The position numbers were made by a program, and so were the translations under genes. A model generated the notes under the pieces. It ran no database searches and was not told the DNA's origin. It worked only from the letters and a program-made list of their open reading frames with translations. A stretch of DNA of 64,000 nt from Rhodoferax ferrireducens T118. GTDB taxonomy: Bacteria > Pseudomonadota > Gammaproteobacteria > Burkholderiales > Burkholderiaceae_C. The stretch covers positions 2,914,001 through 2,978,000 of the forward strand of contig NC_007908.1 of the NCBI RefSeq assembly GCF_000013605.1, read 5' to 3'. Numbering within the stretch: position 1 is the first letter of the stretch; each line of letters begins with the position of its first letter. Of this stretch, positions 49,077 to 58,061 are shown in pieces.

Positions 49077-49562
49077 ATGCCCTCTTTTGACACAGTTTGC
49101 GAAGCCAGCATGGTGGACGTCAAACACGCGGTGGAAAACACCACCAAGGAAATCACCACCCGCTTCGACTTCAAGGGCACGCCCGCGGCCATTGAACTCA
49201 AGGACAAGGAAATCACCCTGACGGGCGACGCTGATTTTCAACTCAGCCAGATCGAAGATATTCTGCGCAACAAGCTCACCAAACGCAGCGTCGATGTGCG
49301 TTTCCTGGACAAGGGCGAGGTGCAAAAAATCGGCGGTGACAAGGTCAAGCAGGTCATCAAGGTGCGCAACGGCATCGAGACCGAGCTGGCCAAGAAAATC
49401 CAGCGCCTGATCAAGGACAGCAAAATCAAGGTGCAGGCCGCCATTCAGGAAAGCAAATTGCGCGTCACCGGCGCCAAACGCGATGACCTGCAAGCGGCCA
49501 TGGCCTTGATCAAAAAAGACATCACCGAAGTGCCCCTGAGCTTCGATAATTTTCGCGACTGA
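49077..49562 (+). CDS. yajQ: YajQ family cyclic-di-GMP-binding protein
   Basis: Soluble two-domain protein of 161 residues. N-terminal [20 protein letters not shown], then [12 protein letters not shown] and [12 protein letters not shown] are diagnostic. YajQ-type proteins bind cyclic di-GMP in Xanthomonas and act as regulators with partner transcription factors. The neighbouring HD-domain gene starts 21 bases downstream on the same strand, so the two may be co-transcribed. Confidence 0.92.
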   Translation: MPSFDTVCEASMVDVKHAVENTTKEITTRFDFKGTPAAIELKDKEITLTGDADFQLSQIEDILRNKLTKRSVDVRFLDKGEVQKIGGDKVKQVIKVRNGIETELAKKIQRLIKDSKIKVQAAIQESKLRVTGAKRDDLQAAMALIKKDITEVPLSFDNFRD

Positions 49563-49583
49563 TGGAAATTGAGGACCCCGCGC

Positions 49584-50543
49584 GTGACCGTCCAGACCGA
49601 AAACGAATACGAAGACCTGCTTGGCCTCTGGTCCGATCTGGAGGCGGGCCTGGGCATTATTCTGGGCCGCCCGGCCAGCATTCAGGAGTTTGAAAAACGC
49701 GTCTGGCAGTACGACCGCTGGATGCAGGGCCTGCTGGCGCGCGACACCGACGTCGGTTTGTATCTGCTGTTCCAGTTGGCGACCAACTCACCGGTGGGTT
49801 ACAGCGCCTCGCACGCGCTGGTCAGCGCGGTGTTGTGCCACCTGATCGCCGTGGAGCTCAAGCTCCCGCAGGGCGAGCGCGACAGCCTGGTGCATGCAGC
49901 CCTGACCATGAACATGGCAATGACGGCGCTGCAGGACCAGTTGGCCAGCCAGTTGGAGCGGCCCACCCCGGCTCAACAGGAAACCATTCGCACACACGCC
50001 ACCCAGGGCGCCGCCATGCTGGCCGACCTGGGCGTGCTTGACGCGCTGTGGCTCGACACCCTGGCCCTGCACCATGACGACAGCACGGACCAGGGCGAGC
50101 TGCGCGCCCTGCCGCCCGAGCGCCGACTGGCCCGCATCCTGCGCATGGTGGACCGCTACGCCGCCATGATCAGCCCCCGTAAATCGCGTGAAGGCCGCAG
50201 TACCACCGATTCGGCGCGCGCCATCATCACCCAATCCATAGCCCAGAACGATGAAGTGGGTCATGTGCTGGTACGTCTGGTGGGTGTGTGTCCACCCGGC
50301 ACCTATGTGCGCCTGGACAGCCAGGAGGTGGCCGTGGTGGTACGCCGCAGCGACACCCCGAACCTGCCTATTTTGGCAATCGTGACCAACCCGGCCGGCA
50401 TGCGGCTGAACCCGCCGCGCCTGCACCGCAGCGCCAACGGCAGCCCTGGCATCCGGGCCGCCGTGCCCACGTCAAGCGTGCACGACCGCTTGAACCACCA
50501 TTTGATCCTGCAACTCGGCGCCTATGCCGCGCAACATCCGTAG
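49584..50543 (+). CDS. Degenerate HD/HD-GYP domain protein
   Basis: 319 residues from GTG 49584 (GAGGA eight bases before; TTG 49569 is an alternative). The central region resembles HD-GYP phosphodiesterases: SHALVSAVLCHLIAVEL for the first metal helix, HHDDSTDQG for the HHE motif and RMVDRYAAMISPRKSREG for the later helix. The HD pair itself (HDIGK-type) reads TMNMAMTALQDQL, so key metal ligands are missing. It is likely catalytically dead and may be a binding protein. Adjacent to yajQ, which suggests a shared cyclic-di-GMP context. Confidence 0.7.
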   Translation: MTVQTENEYEDLLGLWSDLEAGLGIILGRPASIQEFEKRVWQYDRWMQGLLARDTDVGLYLLFQLATNSPVGYSASHALVSAVLCHLIAVELKLPQGERDSLVHAALTMNMAMTALQDQLASQLERPTPAQQETIRTHATQGAAMLADLGVLDALWLDTLALHHDDSTDQGELRALPPERRLARILRMVDRYAAMISPRKSREGRSTTDSARAIITQSIAQNDEVGHVLVRLVGVCPPGTYVRLDSQEVAVVVRRSDTPNLPILAIVTNPAGMRLNPPRLHRSANGSPGIRAAVPTSSVHDRLNHHLILQLGAYAAQHP

Positions 50544-50554
50544 CCGTACTATTA

Positions 50555-50602
50555 CTATCTTTTTGATAGCTATACACCATTATTCTACGGGGGCTAGAGC
50601 CC
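50555..50602 (+). repeat. Dispersed 48-bp repeat between convergent genes
   Basis: CTATC (50555-50559) and GATAG (50565-50569) form a hairpin with a T-rich loop; 15 bases after AGCT comes ACGGGGGCTAGAGCC (50587-50601). It lies 11 bases after the stop of the HD-domain gene and six bases before the end of the amidotransferase gene. It is one of the two best copies. Confidence 0.85.
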
Positions 50603-50608
50603 TATTTG

Positions 50609-51310
50609 TTACAAATTTCCTTCGACAAACGCGACCATCATGCGGGCCATGTGCAAGCCGTCATGGCCCAGGGCCAGGCTATCAGTGGCGGCGCTGTATT
50701 GCGCTTCCCCCAGCAGAGCGCGCCGCTTGTTCAGCAGGTAGGCGCTCAAATCTTCCACAAACTCGGGATGCGGTTGCACACACAGCACCTGCTGATCCAC
50801 GGTAAAGGCGGCCACCGGGCAAAACTCGCTACTGGCCAGCAGCGTGGCGCCCGCAGGCAGCGCAACGACCTGGTCCTGGTGGCTGGCCAACAGCGCAATG
50901 TCGGTGCGGCCCTGCGCCCACTGCGGCGTGTGCCACTGGTAGCGCATGCGCCCGGCGCCCCAACCCTGCGGCGCACGCCCCACCTCGGCGCCCAGGCACA
51001 GGGCAATCAGTTGGTGACCAAAACAAACGCCGAGCAGTTTCTTTTTGGCTTGCAACAGTTGTTCAACCTGCTGGCGCAGCGCCAGCACCCAGGGCTCTTG
51101 CGAGAATGAATCAGCCCGGCTGCCAGTGAGCAGCACCGCGTCGAAGTCGTCGTAGGAGGCCGGGTACTGCCCCTGCACCGTGTTGAAAATCTCAACCGAC
51201 CAGTCGGCGCCGGCGGCCGCAAACAAGCGCCGGAACATGTCACCAAAGCCACTGAAACGGGCCGCCAGCTCGGGGTCGAGCACATCGTTTTCCAGAACAC
51301 ACAGCTTCAT
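50609..51310 (-). CDS. Class I glutamine amidotransferase-like protein
   Basis: Standalone GATase1-fold protein of 233 residues. The nucleophile Cys lies in [17 protein letters not shown] and the His-Glu pair in [13 protein letters not shown]. Such proteins include GMP-synthase-like or gamma-glutamyl hydrolase-like enzymes; the partner is unknown. It overlaps plsY by four bases and is thus in its operon. Its end nearly touches a copy of the dispersed repeat. Confidence 0.83.
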   Translation of the reverse strand: MKLCVLENDVLDPELAARFSGFGDMFRRLFAAAGADWSVEIFNTVQGQYPASYDDFDAVLLTGSRADSFSQEPWVLALRQQVEQLLQAKKKLLGVCFGHQLIALCLGAEVGRAPQGWGAGRMRYQWHTPQWAQGRTDIALLASHQDQVVALPAGATLLASSEFCPVAAFTVDQQVLCVQPHPEFVEDLSAYLLNKRRALLGEAQYSAATDSLALGHDGLHMARMMVAFVEGNL

Positions 51311-51951
51311 GATTTACGTTCGGTCCTGGCTTTTTTACCCAGGCGCGACTCGGTCCCCTTGATCAGACGACTGATGTTCTCGGCGTGGCGATAAATGAGC
51401 AGCAGCGACATGGCGCACAGCGCCGCCAGGACGCCCTTGCTCAGATACCAGGCCATGCCATCGCCAAAGACGTAGTAGACCGGCACAAACACCGCCGCCG
51501 TGAGCGAGGCCAGCGACACGTAGCGGAAGAAGTAAGCCATGATGAGCCAGGTGGCCCCGGTGGCCAGCGCCAGAATCGGGCTCAGGCCCAGCAGCACCCC
51601 GAGCGCCGTGGCCACGCCCTTGCCACCGGCAAAGTTGAAAAACACCGGGTACAGATGACCGATAAAAGCAGCCAGCCCGACCAGCGCCATGGTGCCCTCT
51701 TCCATCCCGTAGGGCTTGCCATACCACCTGACCAGCATGACCGGCAACCAGCCCTTGGCCGCATCGAGCAACAAGGTGACGATGGCTGCCGTTTTGGAGC
51801 CCGAGCGAAGCACATTGGTCGCGCCCGGGTTTTTGCTGCCAAAAGTACGCGGATCATTGAGCCCCATCACGCGGCTGACAATGACGGCAAACGACAGCGA
51901 GCCGATCAGGTAGCCCAGCAGCGTTGCTGCCAGGGGAAAGAAAGATTGCAT
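51307..51951 (-). CDS. plsY: Acyl-phosphate:glycerol-3-phosphate acyltransferase
   Basis: Membrane enzyme that starts phospholipid synthesis by acylating glycerol-3-phosphate, 214 residues with about five helices. The G3P/acyl-phosphate motifs are seen as [31 protein letters not shown], and the C-terminal [19 protein letters not shown] end. Start ATG 51951 fits the conserved [15 protein letters not shown]; the frame is open further upstream without support. Confidence 0.93.
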   Translation of the reverse strand: MQSFFPLAATLLGYLIGSLSFAVIVSRVMGLNDPRTFGSKNPGATNVLRSGSKTAAIVTLLLDAAKGWLPVMLVRWYGKPYGMEEGTMALVGLAAFIGHLYPVFFNFAGGKGVATALGVLLGLSPILALATGATWLIMAYFFRYVSLASLTAAVFVPVYYVFGDGMAWYLSKGVLAALCAMSLLLIYRHAENISRLIKGTESRLGKKARTERKS

Positions 51952-52031
51952 GGATTCCAAAAAATTCTCCTGCTGTCGCATTCGCCAGGCCTGGTGTGCG
52001 AGGCGTCTATTCTGCCAGCCCGCGCGTGCAC

Positions 52032-52517
52032 TCAGTCCACCAGTGCGCACTGCACCGGCTTGGCGCCCAACAAATCCACACACACCTGCGGGTCCAACCC
52101 GACCAGATAGCCCCGGCGCCCGCCATTGATCAGGATTTTTGGCAGGGCCAGAATGCTGGACTCCATAAACACCGGCATGACGCGGCGTGTGCCAAACGGC
52201 GAGGTGCCGCCCACCAGATAACCGCTGTGCCGATTCGCCACCTCGGGCGCACAGGGTTCCACCGATTTGACGCCGATCTGACGCGCCAGATTTTTGGTCG
52301 AGACCTTGCGGTTGCCGTGCATCAACACCACCAGCGGGCGGGCATCCTGGTCTTGCATGATGAGCGTTTTAACCACCGTGTAGGGATCCCAGCCGAGCTC
52401 GGAGGCACTGTGCAAAGCGCCGCCGTGCTCCAGGTACTCATACGGATGCTCGGTAAACGCCACCTTGCTGCGCTTGAGCAATTGGGTGGCGGGCGTCAGG
52501 CTGACGTGCTTCGCCAT
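52032..52517 (-). CDS. ybaK: Cys-tRNA(Pro)/Cys-tRNA(Cys) deacylase YbaK/EbsC
   Basis: Trans-editing protein that hydrolyses Cys-tRNA(Pro), 161 residues of the YbaK fold. [13 protein letters not shown] start ([11 protein letters not shown]), [31 protein letters not shown] and [14 protein letters not shown], with the conserved Lys and Gly-rich loop, are typical. No operon link beyond the convergent order with plsY. Confidence 0.88.
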   Translation of the reverse strand: MAKHVSLTPATQLLKRSKVAFTEHPYEYLEHGGALHSASELGWDPYTVVKTLIMQDQDARPLVVLMHGNRKVSTKNLARQIGVKSVEPCAPEVANRHSGYLVGGTSPFGTRRVMPVFMESSILALPKILINGGRRGYLVGLDPQVCVDLLGAKPVQCALVD

Positions 52518-52631
52518 CTTGGTTACCTTATTCCATTTCTAATTCGATGTGAGACTAGGCGCACCGCTGTAGACAGTGCTTTAGCACGGCAAAGCGGGGC
52601 AACGACGTATCGCATTGAAGTAGAAGTGGAA

Positions 52632-53696
52632 TTACTGCGCCGGGTCGCGCAGTTCCCAACGCAGGGCGTCAATCTGTTTCAACAGTTCGGGGCTGAGCGT
52701 GGTGCCCCAGGCATCCAGGTCTTCATCGAGTTGCGCCACCGAGGTGACCCCAATGATGGTGCTGGCCACCTGCCATTTGGTGTAGCAAAAAGCCAGCGCC
52801 AACTGCGTCGGGCTCAAGCCGTGCGCACGGGCCAGCGCGCTGTAGCGCCGTGCCGCCATCAAAGCCTCCGGTCGGCCCCAGCGCTGCTTGCGGGTCGATT
52901 CATATCTGGTGATACGGGCCTGTGCTGGCGCATCCGGGCCGGTCAAGCCGCAGTCGTCGTACTTGCCGGTCAGCAGGCCAAAAGCCAGCGGTGAATATGC
53001 AAGCAGCGACACCTTGAGGTGGTGCATGGTTTCGTCCAGTGCGTTTTCCACGCTGCGGTTCAGCAGGCAATACGCGTTTTGCACCGTGGCCACGCGCGGC
53101 AAACCATACTGGTCGGCCAGGCGAACAAACTCATGCACGCCATAAGGCGTTTCATTGGACAGGCCCACCGCGCGCACCTTGCCCGCCTGCACCAGCGTGT
53201 GCAGGGCCTCAAGCTGGGCGTGCATGGACGTGCCCTCATCTGCGCGTGCTGGCTGGTAATAAATGCCGCCAAACGCAGGCACCGAGCGCACCGGCCAGTG
53301 AATCTGGTACAGGTCAATCACATCGGTTTGCAGGCGCTTCAAGCTGCCGTCGCAGGCAGCGAGGATGTCGGCACCGGTCAGGTCGGCGCTGCCGCCGCGA
53401 ATCCACGGCATGCTGCGCGCCGGGCCGGCCACTTTGGTGGCCAGCACCAGCTTTTGCCGCGCACCGGGGCGCCGGGCCAGCCAGTTGCCAAGGATGATTT
53501 CAGTGGCATTGAAGGTGGCGGCGCGCGGCGGCACGGCGTACATCTCGGCCGTGTCCAGAAAGTTGACCCCGCGCTCCAGCGAGCGGTCCAGGATGGCAAA
53601 GGCGGTGGCCTCGTCGACTTGCTCGCCAAAGGTCATGGTGCCCAGGCAGATCGGGGTGACGGAAAGGTCGCTAGACCCAAGTTGAATGGTTTTCAT
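52632..53696 (-). CDS. Aldo/keto reductase (Tas-like)
   Basis: NADP-dependent (beta/alpha)8 oxidoreductase of the Tas/YajO group, 354 residues. The catalytic Asp-Tyr pair lies in FLDTAEMYAVPP, the Lys in LVLATKVAG and the His in LYQIHWPV. The cofactor loop is SIIGVTSVAQL-like (TIIGVTSVAQLDEDL). In E. coli Tas suppresses a tyrosine auxotrophy; substrate here is unknown. 62 bases from the acyl-CoA synthetase on the same strand. Confidence 0.88.
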   Translation of the reverse strand: MKTIQLGSSDLSVTPICLGTMTFGEQVDEATAFAILDRSLERGVNFLDTAEMYAVPPRAATFNATEIILGNWLARRPGARQKLVLATKVAGPARSMPWIRGGSADLTGADILAACDGSLKRLQTDVIDLYQIHWPVRSVPAFGGIYYQPARADEGTSMHAQLEALHTLVQAGKVRAVGLSNETPYGVHEFVRLADQYGLPRVATVQNAYCLLNRSVENALDETMHHLKVSLLAYSPLAFGLLTGKYDDCGLTGPDAPAQARITRYESTRKQRWGRPEALMAARRYSALARAHGLSPTQLALAFCYTKWQVASTIIGVTSVAQLDEDLDAWGTTLSPELLKQIDALRWELRDPAQ

Positions 53697-53758
53697 GGTG
53701 CGGAGAAGGTGCGTAATTTATTCAGCCATGAGTTTACGGTTTCTCCTGCTGCTGCACT

Positions 53759-55570
53759 TCAGCCCGCCCGTTGTTGGGCGCGCTGCTCCTCCTGCAGCCG
53801 CAACACCCGCCGCTGCACCTTGCCGGTGCTGGTCATGGGCAGGGCATCGATGAATTCAATCTCTTTCGGGTACTCGTACGGCGCCAGCATGCCTTTGACG
53901 TGGGCTTGCAGCTGTGCCACGAGTTTTAGATCAAACTCGGCCCTAGCCACCGTATCCAAAGGGCGAGCAGCTATAAAATCAGGAGCCAGCACGACATAGG
54001 CCTTGACCACTGAACCGCGTGCCGGGTCCGGCTTGGGCACCACGGCGGCGTTGGCCACCGCCGGATGCTTGACCAGGCAGTTCTCGATCTCGCCGGGGCC
54101 GATGCGGTAACCGGCGGCCTTGAACACGTCATCGGCACGGCCCTGGTACCACAGGTAACCGTCGGCGTCACGCAGCGCCAGATCGCCGGTGCGGCACCAG
54201 TCGCCGGTGAATTTGGCACGGGTTGAACTCTCGTTTTTCCAGTAGCCCAAAAAGAAAATCGGGTCCGCATCACCGTGCCGGTCAAACCGGTTCAAAGCCA
54301 CGTCACCGGCCACACCCACCGGGCACTCGGCGCCCGCATCGTCTATCACCGCCACCCGATGACCGGGGTAGCCCATGCCCATGCTGCCAGGCTTGGGCGG
54401 CCATTGGGCAGAACAATTGCCGACGATGTAGTTGATCTCGGTCTGGCCAAACATCTCGTTGACCGTCACACCCAATTGCTGCTGGCAATAGTCAAATACC
54501 GCGTCACCCACCGCCTCGCCCGCGCTCATGATGGCTTGCAGTTGTAGCTTGAACTGCTGGCGCACGGTGTGGCGCGCGCTGCCCGGATAAGCCTTCATCA
54601 TGGCCTTGAGTGCGGTCGGAAACAAAAACGTGTGCGTCACATGGCAGTCGCGCATCAGCTCCAGCGCCGTTTGCGGGCTGAAGCGGCCGTTGTACGCCAC
54701 GATCGTGCGGCCAAAGTAAAGCGTGGGCAAAAGGGCATCCATCAGGCCGCCGGTCCAGGCCCAGTCGGCCGGGCTCCAGAAGACGGCGTCCGAGCCCACG
54801 GGCAAATCGCCTAGCCCCGCGCTGGCCGGGTTGGCGGCGGGATCAAAACCAAACCAGTTTTGGCTGCAGACAAAACCGGTCAGGTTCCCGATCAGGGCGC
54901 GGTGGGGGATCAGCGCCCCCTTGGGGTTGCCGGTGGTGCCGCTGGTGTAGATCAACACGGCGGCCTCCTCGGCCAGCGTGGCGACCGGCGTGAAGTGCGC
55001 GTCCTCCTGCGCCAGCGCCAGCGCGTAATTGAGGTCGGCTCGCTGGTCGGTGGCCTCCAGATCGCCCACGCCCAGCACGTAGTGCAGCACCGGGCAGTTG
55101 GCTCGCACCGCCTGCAAGCCTTCCAGCGCGCTGGCGGCGCCAATGGCCACCACGGCTTCGCCGTCATGCAGGCGAAACTCCAGCGCCTGCGGGCCAAACA
55201 GCATCGACAACGGCATCGCCACCGCGCCCATTTGCAGCACCGCCACGTAGGCCACGGCGGTCTCGAAGCACTGCGGCATCACAATCGCGACCCGGTCGCC
55301 CCGCCCTACCCCCAATGCCGTGAGCACGTTGGACAAGCGGTTGGCCTGCGCCTGCAGTTCAGAATAAGTATAAAACTGGCCGCTAGCCCCCGTCTCGTAA
55401 GCGCAAATAGCTACTTTTTTGGTAGCGTCTGGCTGCGCCGCCCAGCGCGCACAACAAACCTGGGCGATGTTGAACTGCTCGGGCACCTGCCACCTGAAGT
55501 GGCTGTGCAGCCGGGTATAGGCCTGCGGTGGTGAGGCCGGTGATTTGTCGCTGGCTTGACTGACGCGCAT
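53759..55570 (-). CDS. AMP-dependent acyl-CoA synthetase
   Basis: Adenylate-forming enzyme of 603 residues. The P-loop is IYTSGTTGNPKGALIPH, the adenosine motif is MFGQTEINYIVGN, and the hinge is GYRIGPGEIENCL, with the C-terminal catalytic Lys in TSTGKVQRRVL. Members activate acetate, propionate, benzoate or medium-chain acids; substrate not determined. ATG 55570 has GGAGAC before it. Two sense copies of the dispersed repeat lie inside (about 55381-55426, encoding ATKKVAICAYETGASG; and about 53941-53985, encoding IAARPLDTVARA), which is exceptional for one gene. Confidence 0.9.
   Translation of the reverse strand: MRVSQASDKSPASPPQAYTRLHSHFRWQVPEQFNIAQVCCARWAAQPDATKKVAICAYETGASGQFYTYSELQAQANRLSNVLTALGVGRGDRVAIVMPQCFETAVAYVAVLQMGAVAMPLSMLFGPQALEFRLHDGEAVVAIGAASALEGLQAVRANCPVLHYVLGVGDLEATDQRADLNYALALAQEDAHFTPVATLAEEAAVLIYTSGTTGNPKGALIPHRALIGNLTGFVCSQNWFGFDPAANPASAGLGDLPVGSDAVFWSPADWAWTGGLMDALLPTLYFGRTIVAYNGRFSPQTALELMRDCHVTHTFLFPTALKAMMKAYPGSARHTVRQQFKLQLQAIMSAGEAVGDAVFDYCQQQLGVTVNEMFGQTEINYIVGNCSAQWPPKPGSMGMGYPGHRVAVIDDAGAECPVGVAGDVALNRFDRHGDADPIFFLGYWKNESSTRAKFTGDWCRTGDLALRDADGYLWYQGRADDVFKAAGYRIGPGEIENCLVKHPAVANAAVVPKPDPARGSVVKAYVVLAPDFIAARPLDTVARAEFDLKLVAQLQAHVKGMLAPYEYPKEIEFIDALPMTSTGKVQRRVLRLQEEQRAQQRAG
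53941..53985 (-). repeat. Dispersed 48-bp repeat in the acyl-CoA synthetase gene (copy 2)
   Basis: On the minus strand TTTATAGCT, 15 bases, then ACGGTGGCTAGGGCC. Sense orientation, frame as in the other coding copies. It lies close to the C-terminal catalytic region. Confidence 0.75.
55381..55426 (-). repeat. Dispersed 48-bp repeat in the acyl-CoA synthetase gene (copy 1)
   Basis: On the minus strand GCTAC...GTAGC hairpin arms, 15 bases after AGCT, then ACGGGGGCTAGCGGC. In frame from codon 49. Confidence 0.8.
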
Positions 55571-55595
55571 GGCAAGTCTCCTTATGATCAGCTGA

Positions 55596-56495
55596 ATGTA
55601 CCAAGTCAAAAGAATTTCTCATAGCGAGTTTGTCCCGATCCGCAATCTGCAATACCACGTACGGGTGTGGGGCGAGCCTGCCCCTGACAAGACACCGCTG
55701 GTGATCGTGCATGGCTGGATGGATGTGGCCGCCAGCTACCAGTTTGTGGTGGATGCGCTCAGCCACGACCATTACGTGATCGCACCCGACTGGCGCGGTT
55801 ATGGCCAGACGCCCTCCGGTGGCGTGGACAACTTCTGGTTTCCCGACTACCTGGCCGATCTGGACTTTCTGCTCGACCATTACGCGCCAAACAGCCAGGT
55901 CAATCTGGTCGGTCACAGCATGGGCGGCAATGTGGCCATGCTGTACGCGGGGGTGCGCCCGCAGCGCATCCGCCGCCTGGTCAATCTGGAGGGTTTTGGC
56001 CTGCCCGCCACCACGCCCGACGAGGCACCGGGCCGATATGCCCACTGGATGGATGATTTGAAGAAGCTGCATCGCGGCGAGCTGGCGCTCAAGGCTTACG
56101 ACACCGTGGACGGCGTGGCGCGCCGCCTGATGAAGACCAACCCGCGTTTGGGCTTGGACAAGGCCAACTGGCTGGCGCAACACTGGGCGCAGCAAGACGC
56201 GCAAGGCAAGTGGGCGATCCTGGGCGACCCGGCGCACAAGGTGTCGCACGCCCAGCTCTACCGGCTGGAAGAAGTGCAGGCCATTTATGCGCGCATCAGC
56301 ATGCCGGTGTTGATGGTCGAGGCATCAAGCGACAGCATGGGCCAGTGGTGGAAGGGTAAATTCACGCTGGCCGAGCACCATGAACGGCTGCGGGTGGTGC
56401 CGCAACTGGAAATCGTCCGCGTCGAGGACGCCGGCCACATGCTGCACCATGACCAGCCGAAGCAGCTGGCCGAACTGATCGAGCGTTTTTTGTGA
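55596..56495 (+). CDS. Alpha/beta hydrolase
   Basis: Alpha/beta-fold hydrolase of 299 residues. The nucleophile elbow is VGHSMGGNVAMLYAG with Ser, the oxyanion region is IVHGWMDVAASYQ, and the catalytic His sits in DAGHMLHHDQP, with an acidic residue in the preceding segment. No signal peptide, so cytoplasmic. The substrate is unknown. Divergent from the acyl-CoA synthetase by 25 bases, followed by a secreted protein. Confidence 0.88.
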   Translation: MYQVKRISHSEFVPIRNLQYHVRVWGEPAPDKTPLVIVHGWMDVAASYQFVVDALSHDHYVIAPDWRGYGQTPSGGVDNFWFPDYLADLDFLLDHYAPNSQVNLVGHSMGGNVAMLYAGVRPQRIRRLVNLEGFGLPATTPDEAPGRYAHWMDDLKKLHRGELALKAYDTVDGVARRLMKTNPRLGLDKANWLAQHWAQQDAQGKWAILGDPAHKVSHAQLYRLEEVQAIYARISMPVLMVEASSDSMGQWWKGKFTLAEHHERLRVVPQLEIVRVEDAGHMLHHDQPKQLAELIERFL

Positions 56496-56602
56496 CACCC
56501 TTGCGCCGCGGGCACGATAAATATCAATAGCGGCCACAGACACCCGGTGGTAGGCTGGCGGTTTTTCTGCCTCCTGCCCCAACCACTTTGCGGAGTCTGA
56601 CC

Positions 56603-57958
56603 ATGAAAACAAGGCATTTGTCTTTGCCGGCGCGCGGCGCGCGCGTGTCGCCCCTTACCTTTGCCCTCGCTTGCGCGGCGCTGGTGCCAGGTGCCAACGC
56701 CTGGGCGCAGACCCAGGTGGTCAAGCCGCCGGTCGCGCAGTACTGGATGGATGTCGCCACCCTGTCCATGGCCGGCATGGACGAGATGCCCGACGTGCCG
56801 GACATGGGTGCACTGGGCGGCATGATGGGCGGCATGACCGGGATGCCGGGCATGAGCGGCGTCAGCTTTGGCGCCACGCGCGGCATGATGCCGGGGCGCT
56901 GGCTCGATCTGGCGGTTGTGACGCAGCGCAAACCGGCCGGCACCGAGGCCACCCAAACCATTCCGGCGGGCCAGAACATGGGCCCCAGCCTGCTGTTGCT
57001 GCCGGTTGAGGCGCAACCCAGCGTCCACAAAACAGGGCGCGAAAGTGCCGACGAGATGCCGGAGCGCCCCAAGGGCCGGATCCTGTTTTACTGGGGTTGC
57101 AGCGAAACCGTGCGCGCCGGCCAGCCCCGGGTGCTGGACTTTGCCAAGACCGGGATGGAGGACTATGGCAAATTCATGATGGGCCGGGCGGTGCGTGACA
57201 CCGGTGCCAAGGCGACGCCGGGCCATGCCATCTGGCCGAATGAAAAGCAGCGCCAGAAGGTGCCGGCCAATGCGTCTCTGACGGGTGAACATGCCCTGTC
57301 CGGCGAGGGCCTGCCCGCCAGTCTCAAATTTGCCGTCGGTCAGGCGCAGGATTTCATGCCCAAGCTGGCACTGGCCAACCGGGGCGGCGGCGCCAGCGCC
57401 ACCAACGTCAGTTGGCCGGGCCTGCCCACAGCGCGCGCCTACTTTCTGAACGCGATGAGTGGCAGCGACAACGCGGGCGAAGCGGAAATGGTGATCTGGA
57501 GTTCTTCCGAGCTGCCCGAGCCCGGTTGGGGTTTGATGGACTACGCCAGCAACGCCAATGTGGACAAGTGGCTGAAAGAAAAAGTGCTGTTGCCCGCCAG
57601 CCAAACCCAATGCGCCATTCCGGCCGGCATTTTTGCCAAGGCGCAAGGTGCCATGCTGCGCGGCATTGCTTACGGGCAGGAACTCAATCTGGCGCATCCG
57701 CCGCGCCCGAGCGACAAACGCATTGCCTGGGAGCCCGAATGGGTCGCCAAGATACGCGTCAAATCCATGGCCATGGCGACTCTGGGGGAGGATGGCGCGC
57801 GTGGCCAGCCTCGCGCCAGCAGGTCGGGTAGTGCCAGCCAGCCGCAGGACAACCCCGGCGCGCCCCAACCTGGAGCTGAACCCGAAAAGCCCAAAACACC
57901 GGCCATTCCCGGCTTGCCTGATGTGGGCCGGGCACTCAAGGGGCTGTTCGGCGGGTGA
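56603..57958 (+). CDS. Secreted protein of unknown function with Met/Gly-rich segment
   Basis: Unknown protein of 451 residues. N-terminal signal peptide (LTFALACAALVPGANAWAQ). Residues about 45-90 are strikingly Met- and Gly-rich, with many MxxM and MGG patterns in the segment GALGGMMGGMTGMPGMSG. The C-terminus is Pro/Glu-rich and ends in GRALKGLFGG. Two or three cysteines occur in the mature chain. Met-rich periplasmic segments can bind Cu(I), but this is speculation here. I recognise no family. ATG 56603 is chosen because the signal peptide begins there. Confidence 0.75.
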   Translation: MKTRHLSLPARGARVSPLTFALACAALVPGANAWAQTQVVKPPVAQYWMDVATLSMAGMDEMPDVPDMGALGGMMGGMTGMPGMSGVSFGATRGMMPGRWLDLAVVTQRKPAGTEATQTIPAGQNMGPSLLLLPVEAQPSVHKTGRESADEMPERPKGRILFYWGCSETVRAGQPRVLDFAKTGMEDYGKFMMGRAVRDTGAKATPGHAIWPNEKQRQKVPANASLTGEHALSGEGLPASLKFAVGQAQDFMPKLALANRGGGASATNVSWPGLPTARAYFLNAMSGSDNAGEAEMVIWSSSELPEPGWGLMDYASNANVDKWLKEKVLLPASQTQCAIPAGIFAKAQGAMLRGIAYGQELNLAHPPRPSDKRIAWEPEWVAKIRVKSMAMATLGEDGARGQPRASRSGSASQPQDNPGAPQPGAEPEKPKTPAIPGLPDVGRALKGLFGG

Positions 57959-58061
57959 GTTTGAAATCGCGTTGAAAGGCTGTTGAGGCTGTGCGCGGCC
58001 TGGCCGCGGGGTGGCGTGAGAAAATACGCGATTATTTTCAATTGAATTCACAGGCCCCACC

